The translations under genes were made by a program, and so were the position numbers. Below, in pieces: positions 1 to 8,582 of a stretch of DNA of 64,000 bases. Positions within the stretch are counted from its first letter, which is position 1; each line of letters opens with the position of its first letter. This DNA comes from Sulfurimonas sp. GTDB lineage: Bacteria; Campylobacterota; Campylobacteria; Campylobacterales; Sulfurimonadaceae. The stretch spans positions 1 to 64,000 of the forward strand of contig NZ_JBFHGL010000004.1 of assembly GCF_041583195.1 (NCBI RefSeq), in the 5' to 3' direction. The notes under the pieces are model-generated. The model did not search any database and was not told the DNA's origin. It saw nothing but the letters and a program-made list of their open reading frames with translations.

Positions 1-480
1 GTATTCTTAGCAGAGTGTAAAGTTTGTCACGGTCTTACTGCTGATGGTATTGATGGTAAAGCAGCTAACTTAAACAAAAGAATTGATGAAGTTGCTGTTA
101 AACATGCTGTAATGAATGGTTCTAACAACATGTTATTAGGTATGGAAATGCCAATGCCAGATCGTAACGGTCTTTTCAATGCTAGTACTGGAAATCTAAT
201 TTCTGATGCTGAAATTGATACTGTTGCAGCTTACGTAGCTAACGGTTTCACTGGTGCTGGTGCTGATATCTTTGCTGGTACATGTGCTTCATGTCACGGT
301 GCTGATGGTAATGGTATGGATATGGTAGCTCCAAGTTTAAAAGCGTTTGATACTAAACTTGTTACTAACGTACTTAACCACGGTAAAAAAGGTGCTATCG
401 GTGCTATGCCTGCATTTAACAACTTAAATGCTAAACAAAAAGAAGCTGTAGCTGCATATATTAGCAGTTTAGCTAAGTAA
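1..480 (+). CDS. ccoP: cbb3 cytochrome c oxidase subunit III, 3' part
   Basis: This is the C-terminal part of the diheme subunit that passes electrons to the cbb3-type terminal oxidase in the inner membrane. The frame is open from base 1, so the start and the N-terminal membrane anchor lie outside the window. Two c-type heme motifs are visible, CKVCH at residues 6-10 of the visible part and CASCH near residue 95, each opening a cytochrome c fold of about 80 residues, which is the CcoP arrangement. The protein ends in a normal stop. A DUF4006 gene follows 13 bases later and fixH lies further down, which supports the last structural gene of a ccoNOP operon. An in-frame ATG at 112 would remove the first heme and is not the start. 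Confidence 0.93.
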   Translation, partial: VFLAECKVCHGLTADGIDGKAANLNKRIDEVAVKHAVMNGSNNMLLGMEMPMPDRNGLFNASTGNLISDAEIDTVAAYVANGFTGAGADIFAGTCASCHGADGNGMDMVAPSLKAFDTKLVTNVLNHGKKGAIGAMPAFNNLNAKQKEAVAAYISSLAK

Positions 481-493
481 GAAGGAGTCAGGT

Positions 494-703
494 ATGAATG
501 AAAATAGAAGCGTATTTGCTCTTGATGGTATTACAGGTATGTTAGTAGCTACTGTACTTTTACTTTCTATCCTTGCTGGTTTAACAGTATGGGGTTTAGG
601 TGTACAAAATGCTAACATGACAAAGTTCTATGAAATTAAAGACGCAGAACAAATTCAGATGATCAGTACTGAGAGTGCTAAGCATCGTGTTGTTGTAAAC
701 TAA
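494..703 (+). CDS. DUF4006 small membrane protein
   Basis: This 69-residue protein has a single hydrophobic segment at about residues 14-36 and a short polar tail. Size, sequence style and position directly after ccoP match the DUF4006 family, found in Campylobacterota cbb3 operons. By analogy with CcoQ it may stabilise the oxidase, but that is inference. A clear ribosome site (GAAGGAG) lies just before the ATG. It sits 13 bases after ccoP and 7 bases before the next small gene, so it is certainly cotranscribed. Confidence 0.85.
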   Translation: MNENRSVFALDGITGMLVATVLLLSILAGLTVWGLGVQNANMTKFYEIKDAEQIQMISTESAKHRVVVN

Positions 704-710
704 GGAGTAT

Positions 711-803
711 ATGATGGATAAATTAATTACAATTGCTTTAGTAATTTCGGCTATCGTTACTGCTTGGGCAGTTCTAACGCCTAATCACTTATATGTAGGT
801 TAG
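711..803 (+). CDS. 30-residue membrane peptide in the cbb3 operon
   Basis: This reading frame encodes 30 residues: MMDK, one hydrophobic helix at about residues 5-22, and a short tail ending in LYVG. A strong ribosome site (AAGGAG) lies 3-9 bases upstream of a tandem ATG-ATG, so either ATG could be used. It fills the exact space between the DUF4006 gene and the next gene, as a real operon member would. Single-helix peptides are common accessory subunits of heme-copper oxidases, and a CcoQ-like or assembly role is plausible but unproven. It is short enough for routine gene callers to miss. Confidence 0.65.
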   Translation: MMDKLITIALVISAIVTAWAVLTPNHLYVG

Positions 804-810
804 GTTTTTC

Positions 811-1497
811 TTGAACGTTTTACAAAGAGGGCTTTATGCCCTCATCCTCACATTATATTTTCAAAACACATTAGTTGCTGAGTATTTATATAAAGATGAA
901 GTTATCTTCAATCCTAAGTTTAACGAATCGGTTGAAGAATTAGGTTCAGAATTATATGAAAAAACTGGTATATCATTAAGACTTTTAATGTTAAAAGAGT
1001 TACCTGAAGGTATGAAAATAGCAGAGTATGAAAAAGAGGTTATGAAAAATTTCTCTACTCCGACAATACTTTTAACATTTTCAGAGATGGATGCAAAAGT
1101 GGATATATTAGCTTATCCTACATCTTTATACGAATACTTTGATAAAAAACAGATACTTAGTCCGATATCATCACCTATACAGGCTTTTGTAATCGCCTTA
1201 TTAAGTATGGATTTTTCTGACATGAGCAGTGGGGGGACTATTCTTCCTCTTTTAGCAGAAAAATCTAAAAAAGGTGAAGTTTTAGGAAAGTATAGCGGTG
1301 CAATGTTTAATGGTTATGCAGATATAGCTGAACAAGTGGCAGATTCAAAAGGAATTGAACTTGAACATGCTATTGGAAGCGCAAACCAGATCGCTATATT
1401 AGTAATTAAGACACTATTCTATGGTATTATCCTTATTGTAATTTTTATATATATAAAAAGAAAAATATATTCAAAATGGCAGGATAAAAATGAGTAA
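811..1497 (+). CDS. TPM-domain-like membrane protein
   Basis: This is a 228-residue protein with an N-terminal hydrophobic signal or anchor (about residues 7-22), a soluble domain and a C-terminal membrane helix (about 195-216) followed by a basic tail. The soluble part (FNPKFNESVEELGSELYEKT onward, about residues 32-115) resembles TPM-type domains, which occur in envelope proteins and photosystem repair factors. The assignment is by eye. The start appears to be TTG at 811, right after the small peptide gene. It overlaps fixH by 8 bases, so it belongs to the cbb3 operon and may help assembly or maintenance of the oxidase. Confidence 0.6.
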   Translation: MNVLQRGLYALILTLYFQNTLVAEYLYKDEVIFNPKFNESVEELGSELYEKTGISLRLLMLKELPEGMKIAEYEKEVMKNFSTPTILLTFSEMDAKVDILAYPTSLYEYFDKKQILSPISSPIQAFVIALLSMDFSDMSSGGTILPLLAEKSKKGEVLGKYSGAMFNGYADIAEQVADSKGIELEHAIGSANQIAILVIKTLFYGIILIVIFIYIKRKIYSKWQDKNE

Positions 1498-2002
1498 ATT
1501 ATTTGCTAGCGGTAGAATATGGCCTTATGCTATAGGTATATCTATTGTCTTTATTTTTGGTGCTTGTGTAGCTACGATTGTTGTAGCTTCAAAATTGCCT
1601 GTATCAAAAGCTGATACTTATATGATGGACTATCATCAAGCTGACGCTAATGCTAATGAACTTATTAATGCTCAAATAGCATTTGATAAAAAATATAAGA
1701 TAGAATATGTAACTGATGGTTTAAGTCAAGAAAATACTATTATTAAGTATAAAGTAACTGATCTTGATGGAAATGCAGTTGAAAATGCTGAGTTAAAAGT
1801 TGTTGTAACTAGACCGAATGTGCATGACTACAATCAAGAGTTATCAAGCTACAAGTTTGAAAATGGAGTTTATACATTTAATCCTATTAAGCTGGAACTA
1901 CCTGGAAGATGGGATGTGATGGCTAAAATAAATGTAGGAAAGCTTCAAAGATACTTTAACGTTAAAGCAGATACAAGAAAAAAAGAATATAAAATTTATT
2001 AA
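1490..2002 (+). CDS. fixH: FixH/CcoH-family cbb3 oxidase accessory protein
   Basis: The 170-residue protein has an N-terminal membrane helix at about residues 12-34 and a periplasmic beta-sandwich-like domain with phrases such as IIKYKVTDLDGNAVENAEL and PGRWDVMAKI. These are typical of the FixH/YtkA-like family, whose members assist cbb3 oxidase assembly and copper or membrane handling. The ATG overlaps the end of the preceding gene by 8 bases, indicating translational coupling. Its place at the end of the cbb3 operon supports the call. The exact partner is not visible from sequence. Confidence 0.75.
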   Translation: MSKLFASGRIWPYAIGISIVFIFGACVATIVVASKLPVSKADTYMMDYHQADANANELINAQIAFDKKYKIEYVTDGLSQENTIIKYKVTDLDGNAVENAELKVVVTRPNVHDYNQELSSYKFENGVYTFNPIKLELPGRWDVMAKINVGKLQRYFNVKADTRKKEYKIY

Positions 2003-2019
2003 ATAAAAAAAGGTAAAAC

Positions 2020-4371
2020 ATGAACAACTCTACAATTGTTTTACCTACTTCAAGATCAATTAGAGAACATCGTCTAAAAATTGACAATCAAACGCTTTTC
2101 CTTCCATCTTTTATTACTATGGGTGAGTTTATTTCTAAACTGACTATAGTTAAAGGGTTTAAACCTGTTGATGATGACACACGAGTAATACTGCTTCTAA
2201 AAGCAGCAGAGTTTAAATCTTTTGAAAACCTGCAGATAGATAGAAACTTTTTTACGTTTACAAAAAACAGCAGCTATATATTTAAATTTTTTGAAGAGTT
2301 AAGTGCGGAAAAATTTGAAATAGATAAATTAGCGTCTAGTGATGTGTATGCAGAGTTTGAAGAGCATATAGAGATTTTAACACAGCTATATAAACGCTAT
2401 GAAAAGCTATGTTTGGAAGAAAAAATACTTGATAAAATATTTTTACCAAAGATATATAAATTTAATGAAAACTATGCAAAGTCTTTAAAAAATGTAGAGA
2501 TAAAAATAGATGGACATCTTACAAATTTTGAATTTGAACTCTTAGAGGGAGCGAAAGAGTTTTGTAATATAGATATTATTTTTACCACAACTAACTTTAA
2601 TACAAAAATGCAAAAAAAGTTTGATGAGCTTGGAATTGAACTAGAGGTTGGATATGAGTATAAAATATCTTTGAATAACAAGAATATAATCTCGAAAAAT
2701 AAAATTGATTCAAACAAAAATATAAGTTGTAACTCTTTTAGCGAGACAGCACTTCAAGTTGCGTTTGTCAAGAAAAAAGTATATGAGTTGATTCACAAAG
2801 GTTACGCGGCAGACAAAATAGCAGTTGTAGTACCTGATGAGAAGTTTGCAACGATGCTTAAGAGCTTTGATAATATGAGAAATTTTAACTTTGCTATGGG
2901 TCATGCTCTTAATGAAACTTTGTTTTACAAAAAAATTGAAGCAACAGTTGATTATATAGATCAGGACTCAAAAGAGAATCTAGCTAGAATAAAAAGAGTC
3001 GGTGAAGAATTATATAGTGATCTTAGAGATATATTTTATAAAAAAGCGGTAGAAGTTGAATTGTTACAATACCTTCATTCACTAAAGGAGTATATTGAAG
3101 ATGATGAAGTTCTAAAAATATACGAAGATGAGTTATATAATTTTGATAGAGTTATAACCGTTATGAGTGATATGACTGTAAAGTCTGTTCTTTCTGTTTT
3201 TATGCAAAGATTAGCTGCTAGAAGCATAGATGACGTCTTAGGTGGTAAGATAACCGTAATGGGTGTTTTAGAGAGTAGAAGTATAGAGCTTGATGGTGTC
3301 ATAATAGTTGATTTTGACGATTCAAACGTTCCTAAAAAAAGTGAAAAAGATATGTTCTTAAATACTCAGATAAGAGAGATGGCTAATCTTCCTACATCAC
3401 TAGATAGACAAAATCTTCAAAAACATTACTACGAGATGCTTATAAACAACTCAAAAGAGGTAGCTATATCTTATGTAGCTTCTGCTGAGAGTTCTGCTTC
3501 TAGGTTTTTAAAACAGTTAAGGATCAAAGAAGACGAGAGTTATGATGAAAAGCAACTCTCTAATATACTTTTTGATAAAGCAAAAACAAAATATGTAAAA
3601 GATGAAAAAGATATAGTGGCTAAATATGATTTTAGAAGTTCACCTCTTTCTGCATCTAAGTTAAAAACGTACCTGACTTGTAAAAGAAAGTTTTATTATA
3701 AGTATATAGAACATTTAACACGCCACGATATTCCGACAGATATGATAGAACAGTACGAACTTGGAAATATTGTCCATACAGCTTTATATGACATATATAC
3801 TAAAAAGAGTAGCTACTCAAGTGCAGATGAATTGCAAAAAGATTTAGAAAAAGCACTTGATGAGAAAATAGATAAAAATAGCGAGATAGAACGATATTTT
3901 ATAGCTCTTCAAAAATCTAAAATGAAAGAGTTCTCACTCTTAGAGATCGATAGGTTTAACGAAGGCTGGGAAGTACAAGATTGTGAAGTGAGCATGAGTT
4001 GTGAGTTTGCAGGACTGCAGCTGATCGGTCAGATTGACAGACTTGATGCTAGAAAAAATGAACTCTCTGTCATAGACTACAAAACAGGAAACTATCCTAC
4101 ATACAATAAAAACAATTTTACTGAAGCTACAGACTTTCAACTGGAATTTTATTATCTTCTTGTTAAAGACAAAGCAGAGATAATAAACTGTGCTTATTAC
4201 GATTTAAATGAGAACAAGTTAGTAAAAGAGCCTTTTTTAGAAGAGAAGCTTGCAGTTCTAGAGTCAAACATAAAAGATATGTTAGCTCGTGAAGAGATAA
4301 ACTTTGAAAAATGTGAAGATGAGAAAAACTGTCTGTTCTGTGACTATAAGATCATCTGTGGTAGGGATTAA
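2020..4371 (+). CDS. addB: AddB-like helicase-nuclease subunit
   Basis: This 783-residue protein is the B subunit of an AddAB-type double-strand break processing enzyme, which resects broken DNA ends for recombination and degrades foreign linear DNA. The C-terminus carries a PD-(D/E)XK nuclease: GQIDRLD near residue 670, IDYKTGN near 685, and four cysteines for an iron-sulfur staple (CKRKF at about 554, then CLFC and a final Cys within the last 15 residues). The N-terminal half is a divergent helicase-like region in which I see no intact Walker A motif, as in other AddB proteins. Normally addA would follow directly, but here a KAP NTPase gene intervenes 2 bases downstream. Confidence 0.85.
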   Translation: MNNSTIVLPTSRSIREHRLKIDNQTLFLPSFITMGEFISKLTIVKGFKPVDDDTRVILLLKAAEFKSFENLQIDRNFFTFTKNSSYIFKFFEELSAEKFEIDKLASSDVYAEFEEHIEILTQLYKRYEKLCLEEKILDKIFLPKIYKFNENYAKSLKNVEIKIDGHLTNFEFELLEGAKEFCNIDIIFTTTNFNTKMQKKFDELGIELEVGYEYKISLNNKNIISKNKIDSNKNISCNSFSETALQVAFVKKKVYELIHKGYAADKIAVVVPDEKFATMLKSFDNMRNFNFAMGHALNETLFYKKIEATVDYIDQDSKENLARIKRVGEELYSDLRDIFYKKAVEVELLQYLHSLKEYIEDDEVLKIYEDELYNFDRVITVMSDMTVKSVLSVFMQRLAARSIDDVLGGKITVMGVLESRSIELDGVIIVDFDDSNVPKKSEKDMFLNTQIREMANLPTSLDRQNLQKHYYEMLINNSKEVAISYVASAESSASRFLKQLRIKEDESYDEKQLSNILFDKAKTKYVKDEKDIVAKYDFRSSPLSASKLKTYLTCKRKFYYKYIEHLTRHDIPTDMIEQYELGNIVHTALYDIYTKKSSYSSADELQKDLEKALDEKIDKNSEIERYFIALQKSKMKEFSLLEIDRFNEGWEVQDCEVSMSCEFAGLQLIGQIDRLDARKNELSVIDYKTGNYPTYNKNNFTEATDFQLEFYYLLVKDKAEIINCAYYDLNENKLVKEPFLEEKLAVLESNIKDMLAREEINFEKCEDEKNCLFCDYKIICGRD

Positions 4372-4373
4372 AC

Positions 4374-5609
4374 ATGGCTAATCAACACGATATAAAAAAC
4401 TATTTATTAGACAAAGAAGATGCATACTTTAAACAAGATAACCGTAATGGTGAGATTCTTATGCTTAGTGGTGTATGGGGAAGCGGTAAAACTTACTTTT
4501 GGAAAGAAGAGTTAGAAAACGAGCTTATTAAAACTTTGAAAGATAATAAAAGTTATGTATATATAAGTCTTTATGGACATGATTCATTAGAAGAACTTCA
4601 AAATGAGATTCAGCAGGTTTCATATCATTTTTCAAAAGAGAATAGAAAAGATGTAATAAGTTTTACATATAATGTCTTTACAAAAGTCGCTAGTTTTATT
4701 CCAAAAGTGTCTTTTAATGCATTTGGTATAGGAGTTGAAGTTGAAGCTGATAGAACAGTACAGCAACTAGAAGAAGAAAATATAAAACAGCAGATTAAAC
4801 AGGGTGTAGGTAGATTAGAAGACGGTGGAATAATATGTTTTGATGATTTTGAAAGAAAGTCTTCCAAGATAGACTTAAATGATTTGTTTGGTTTTATTAC
4901 AAATCTAACTGAGACCTTTAAAACTAAAACAGTGATTATCACAAACCAAGAGTTCTTTAAAGACAATGACAATGAAGTGTTTTCTAGAATAAAAGAAAAA
5001 AGCGTAAATAAATTTCTTCTTTTAGATCCCACTGTAGATGAGTTGTTTGAGACAATATATACTGAAAAATATTCTGATTTAGATGAATATAAAGAGAAAA
5101 TACTTGAAGCCATTAAAATAACAGAAGAAAAAAATGCAAGAATCTTTATTCAAGTTCTTGATAATTGTTTAGAGTATAAGGAACTAATAGAAGATAAACA
5201 AGACATGTTTTTATTAGTAATAGTGACTATATTATTTGTAAAATATAATATTATATTTGAGATGGAAAACTATAATAAAGGATTTGGTGAAGCATATTTG
5301 CCAAGAATTGTAAAACATGCATCTGAAAATATAGTTTATCATATGTGGAGAATGAAAAGAGTACAAAGTTTATTTGCAGAATCAAAACACCAATTTGTTA
5401 ATATTCTGATAAAAGAAGTGGAATCTAATTCAAAAGATGCTCAAAGAGAAAGCGTCAAAAAAGATATTATTTTTATAGAAGAAAACCAAAATAAATTTTA
5501 TCAAGTCTATAAATATGCATTTATAAAAAATTATTTCTACGATTGTAACCAAAGAACATTAGAAAAAATGAATAATTTTGTTGAAAGTGGAATCTTACCA
5601 AATGAGTAA
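4374..5609 (+). CDS. KAP-type P-loop NTPase inserted between addB and addA
   Basis: A 411-residue P-loop ATPase with Walker A GVWGSGKT at residues 33-40 and Walker B IICFDDFER at 153-161. The DD-x-ER form of Walker B and the 'GxWGSGKT' loop are typical of the KAP family, many members of which are membrane-associated or linked to phage exclusion and defence islands. I see no clear membrane helices, only a hydrophobic stretch near residue 270. The ribosome site lies inside the end of addB, and its last 8 bases overlap the addA start (ATGAGTAA), so translation is coupled to both neighbours. A role regulating or protecting AddAB is inferred from this position only. Confidence 0.75.
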   Translation: MANQHDIKNYLLDKEDAYFKQDNRNGEILMLSGVWGSGKTYFWKEELENELIKTLKDNKSYVYISLYGHDSLEELQNEIQQVSYHFSKENRKDVISFTYNVFTKVASFIPKVSFNAFGIGVEVEADRTVQQLEEENIKQQIKQGVGRLEDGGIICFDDFERKSSKIDLNDLFGFITNLTETFKTKTVIITNQEFFKDNDNEVFSRIKEKSVNKFLLLDPTVDELFETIYTEKYSDLDEYKEKILEAIKITEEKNARIFIQVLDNCLEYKELIEDKQDMFLLVIVTILFVKYNIIFEMENYNKGFGEAYLPRIVKHASENIVYHMWRMKRVQSLFAESKHQFVNILIKEVESNSKDAQRESVKKDIIFIEENQNKFYQVYKYAFIKNYFYDCNQRTLEKMNNFVESGILPNE

Positions 5610-8325
5610 ATTTATAAACAACCTAGCATACGAAGCAAGCGCGGGAAGCGGTAAGACATTTATGCTTGTTGTGCGCTATCTTTCCTTACTTTTTCAAGGT
5701 GCTTCAGCTTCAAAGATCCTAGCACTTACATTTACAAATAAAGCTGCAGCAGAGATGCAGGAGCGTGTAGTGTTAACTCTTGAAGAGCTTGAAAAACGTG
5801 GTGAACTAGATGTTATAGCAGAGGTTACAGGTTATTCAAAAGAACACCTGTTAAGTGAGCGTAGTAAGATTTTAGCCGAGTTTTTAAACTCAAACACTAA
5901 GATCATGACAATCGATGCTTTTTTTACTCAGATCCTTCGTAAGTTTTCACTATATGCATCACTTATGCCAGACTTCTCAACTATGAGTTCTCAGCACGAA
6001 CTTAAACTACTCTCACGCTTTTTAAAAGAGGTAGAGGTAGCTGGCAAAAAAGAGACACTTATAACACTTTCTTTACAGTCAAAAAAAAGACTAAATGATA
6101 TTTTCTTGCTACTTGATCAGTTTTACACAAAACGCCAAGAGCTATCGCACATCAGTTTTAAAAAACAACCATTAGAGGAGCATGAAGCAAAAGCACTTGA
6201 AGCATTTAAAAAGATGCAGGAGATCGTAAACTCATGTGAAGTTGCATCTCAAACGGCACTAAACGGTGTATCGGGTGAGAGTTTTGAAGATGTGATCGCA
6301 AAGAGCTGGATTGGTCGTGAGACTATGGAGTATAGAACATTTGCTAAGTGTTTTACTCCTGATATGGACAGATGTCTTACAGATATACAAGATGCTATAA
6401 AAGAGCATAGTAAGGCTCGTGAGCAAAACTTTTTCTATGCGCTAAATGAACTAGTAGATATATACGAGAAGAGTAAAAAAGCACTCTATATGGATGATAG
6501 TGAACTTAGTTTTAACGACGTGACTGTTCTTGTGCATTACCTGTTAAAAGAGCGTGTAGACAGTGAGTTTTTATATTTTCGTTTAGATTCACAGATCGAG
6601 CATATGCTTTTGGATGAGTTTCAAGACACATCGATCATGCAGTATGAGATCTTAAAACCTCTGATCAATGAGATCACATCAGGTAAAGGTGTATTTGAAA
6701 ACGGAAGTTTCTTTTTTGTAGGTGATGTTAAGCAGTCGATCTACCGTTTCCGCGGAGGTGTTAGTGCACTTTTTGGTGAAGTCGCGCGTGAGAATTCAAC
6801 TCAAACAGAGCCTCTTTTAACAAACTATCGCTCGCAAAAGCAGGTTATAGAATTTGTAAACCGTGTGTTTGAACATAAGATAAAAGATTACAAAGCTCAA
6901 CTGGTGCGTAGTGAAGCTAATGGTGGTTATGTTGAAGTTATTCAAAATGACGGTGTTTTAGAAGAGGTGTTAAAGCAGGTTAAAAACCTTCTAAGTCTTG
7001 GTGCCAAAGCAGATGATATAGCTATACTTTGTGCGACAAATGGTGATGGTGAAGAGGTAAAACTACACTTAGAACATGAAGGCATAGAGGTTGTAACCGA
7101 AACAACCACAAAGCTTATAAACCAAAGAAGTGTAAAAGCAGTACTAGAGTACTTGAAATATCTTTATTTTAACGAAGATATTTACAGATACAACTTCTTT
7201 TCTTTGATCGACAGAGAAGTTGAAACGCTAGATAGAGTCGATCTAAATAAAAACACTCTTTTAAATATTGTAAAAAACGTTATAAAAAAATACTCTCTTT
7301 TTGATGCAGATGCAAACTTGCTTCGTTTCTTGTCGACGGTTGATAGAACTAAAGATATTGAGGCACTTCTTTTTGAGTATGAGCGTATAGATACATCTGC
7401 TGCTGCAAGTGAGTTAATCGGTGTTAGAGTTCTAACGGTTCATAAGTCAAAAGGTCTTGAGTATGAACATGTAATAGTGATGGACAGACTGAAAAAAGCA
7501 CCGCCGAATAAAGATGCGATCATATATGAATATGATGGTATTAAACTGCAGAATATTTATCTTCGTATAAAAGGCAGGGATGATCTTGACAACAACTATG
7601 CACTTGCACTTAAAAAAGAGAAACAGCTTGTTATGGAAGACTCGCTCAATGCTCTTTATGTTGCATTTACAAGGGCTAGAGAAAATCTGTTTATAGTAAA
7701 AAAGTCAAAAGATTCTACATTTGATATACTGGATCTCTCAGTTTCAAAACACGGTGTTTTAAAAGTTCAAAAAGCACAGCAGGAGATCAAGAAAGACAGC
7801 CTGCAAGAGTTAAAATATGAAGAGGAGTATTATGGTCCTCAAAGTGATATAGTTAAGATAGAAGATGATGAGTTAGAGGCTGATATAAAAGCTCAAAACT
7901 TTGGAACGGCTCTTCACTTCATGTTGGAGATGATTAGTGAGTTTTCTACTGAGTATATCTCCGATGCTAAAGATATGATGATAAATAAGTTCGGTCATAC
8001 TTTGGAAGATGACGAGATAGAAGATATAACTAATCGCGTAAGTTTAATGCTAGAAAATAAAGAGTTTTTAGAGCTATGTGATGGAGAGTGTTTTAAAGAG
8101 CAGTCTTTAAGGTTCAATAATAATTTAAAATATATAGATCTATTGGTAAAACATAAAGATGGTTCATATAAGATTATCGACTATAAAAGTTCTACAAAAT
8201 ATAGTGACCATCACGTAGGACAGGTAGAAGAGTATATAGAAGCAGTTGAAGAGATTACAGGCAAAACGGCTCAAGGACATCTGTGTTACTTATTAAAAAA
8301 TGAAGTTAAAATTGTTAAGTTATAA
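5602..8325 (+). CDS. addA: AddA-like helicase-nuclease subunit
   Basis: This 907-residue UvrD/Rep-type helicase carries a C-terminal nuclease. Visible motifs are Walker A ASAGSGKT at residues 12-19, motif Ia LALTFTNKAAAEMQ, Walker B LLDEFQDTS, GDVKQSIYRFRGG, NYRSQ, and LTVHKSKGLEY. The C-terminal nuclease is marked by GTALHFMLE and IIDYKSS. I chose ATG 5602, which gives the usual AddA beginning (MSKF...AYEASAGSGKT) just before the P-loop; an upstream start at 5578 lies inside the KAP gene. The 8-base overlap with the KAP gene indicates coupled translation. G+C looks higher than in addB and the KAP gene. Confidence 0.9.
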   Translation: MSKFINNLAYEASAGSGKTFMLVVRYLSLLFQGASASKILALTFTNKAAAEMQERVVLTLEELEKRGELDVIAEVTGYSKEHLLSERSKILAEFLNSNTKIMTIDAFFTQILRKFSLYASLMPDFSTMSSQHELKLLSRFLKEVEVAGKKETLITLSLQSKKRLNDIFLLLDQFYTKRQELSHISFKKQPLEEHEAKALEAFKKMQEIVNSCEVASQTALNGVSGESFEDVIAKSWIGRETMEYRTFAKCFTPDMDRCLTDIQDAIKEHSKAREQNFFYALNELVDIYEKSKKALYMDDSELSFNDVTVLVHYLLKERVDSEFLYFRLDSQIEHMLLDEFQDTSIMQYEILKPLINEITSGKGVFENGSFFFVGDVKQSIYRFRGGVSALFGEVARENSTQTEPLLTNYRSQKQVIEFVNRVFEHKIKDYKAQLVRSEANGGYVEVIQNDGVLEEVLKQVKNLLSLGAKADDIAILCATNGDGEEVKLHLEHEGIEVVTETTTKLINQRSVKAVLEYLKYLYFNEDIYRYNFFSLIDREVETLDRVDLNKNTLLNIVKNVIKKYSLFDADANLLRFLSTVDRTKDIEALLFEYERIDTSAAASELIGVRVLTVHKSKGLEYEHVIVMDRLKKAPPNKDAIIYEYDGIKLQNIYLRIKGRDDLDNNYALALKKEKQLVMEDSLNALYVAFTRARENLFIVKKSKDSTFDILDLSVSKHGVLKVQKAQQEIKKDSLQELKYEEEYYGPQSDIVKIEDDELEADIKAQNFGTALHFMLEMISEFSTEYISDAKDMMINKFGHTLEDDEIEDITNRVSLMLENKEFLELCDGECFKEQSLRFNNNLKYIDLLVKHKDGSYKIIDYKSSTKYSDHHVGQVEEYIEAVEEITGKTAQGHLCYLLKNEVKIVKL

Positions 8326-8340
8326 GTAATTTTAAACGTT

Positions 8341-8346
8341 TATAAT
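8341..8346 (+). promoter_or_regulatory. -10 element upstream of rubredoxin
   Basis: A perfect TATAAT sits 45 bases before the rubredoxin ATG in an A+T-rich stretch after the addA stop. Campylobacterota housekeeping promoters often show a strong -10 with little -35. This suggests rubredoxin has its own transcript. Confidence 0.45.
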
Positions 8347-8390
8347 ATGTATATAAATTTAGAAACATTTCCATTATAAAAGGAGATATT

Positions 8391-8564
8391 ATGTCTAAGA
8401 AATATATATGTGAATTATGTGATTGGATATACGATCCTGAAGTAGGTGATCCTGATGGTGGTATAGAACCTGGGACTCCATTTGAAAAGATTCCTGATGA
8501 TTGGACTTGCCCTGAGTGTGGAGCAACAAAAGATGACTTTATAGAGTACAAAGAGGATACTTAA
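8391..8564 (+). CDS. Rubredoxin
   Basis: A 57-residue electron carrier with the two rubredoxin iron-binding knuckles, CELC at residues 7-10 and CPEC at 40-43, and the conserved core [19 protein letters not shown] and IPDDWTCP. It binds one iron through four cysteines and likely acts in the cytoplasm, often in oxidative-stress detoxification with rubrerythrin-type partners. It is preceded by AAGGAG and a TATAAT box. The next gene is convergent, so it is probably monocistronic. Confidence 0.97.
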   Translation: MSKKYICELCDWIYDPEVGDPDGGIEPGTPFEKIPDDWTCPECGATKDDFIEYKEDT

Positions 8565-8582
8565 AATAGATAGTTAATGTAT

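Noticed and set aside
1-480. In-frame ATG at 112 as the start of a short cytochrome gene
   Set aside because: The frame is open to base 1 and carries another heme motif upstream, so it is the end of ccoP.
5578-5601. Upstream start for AddA
   Set aside because: It would add residues coded inside the KAP gene ahead of the conserved AddA opening, and ATG 5602 fits the family length.
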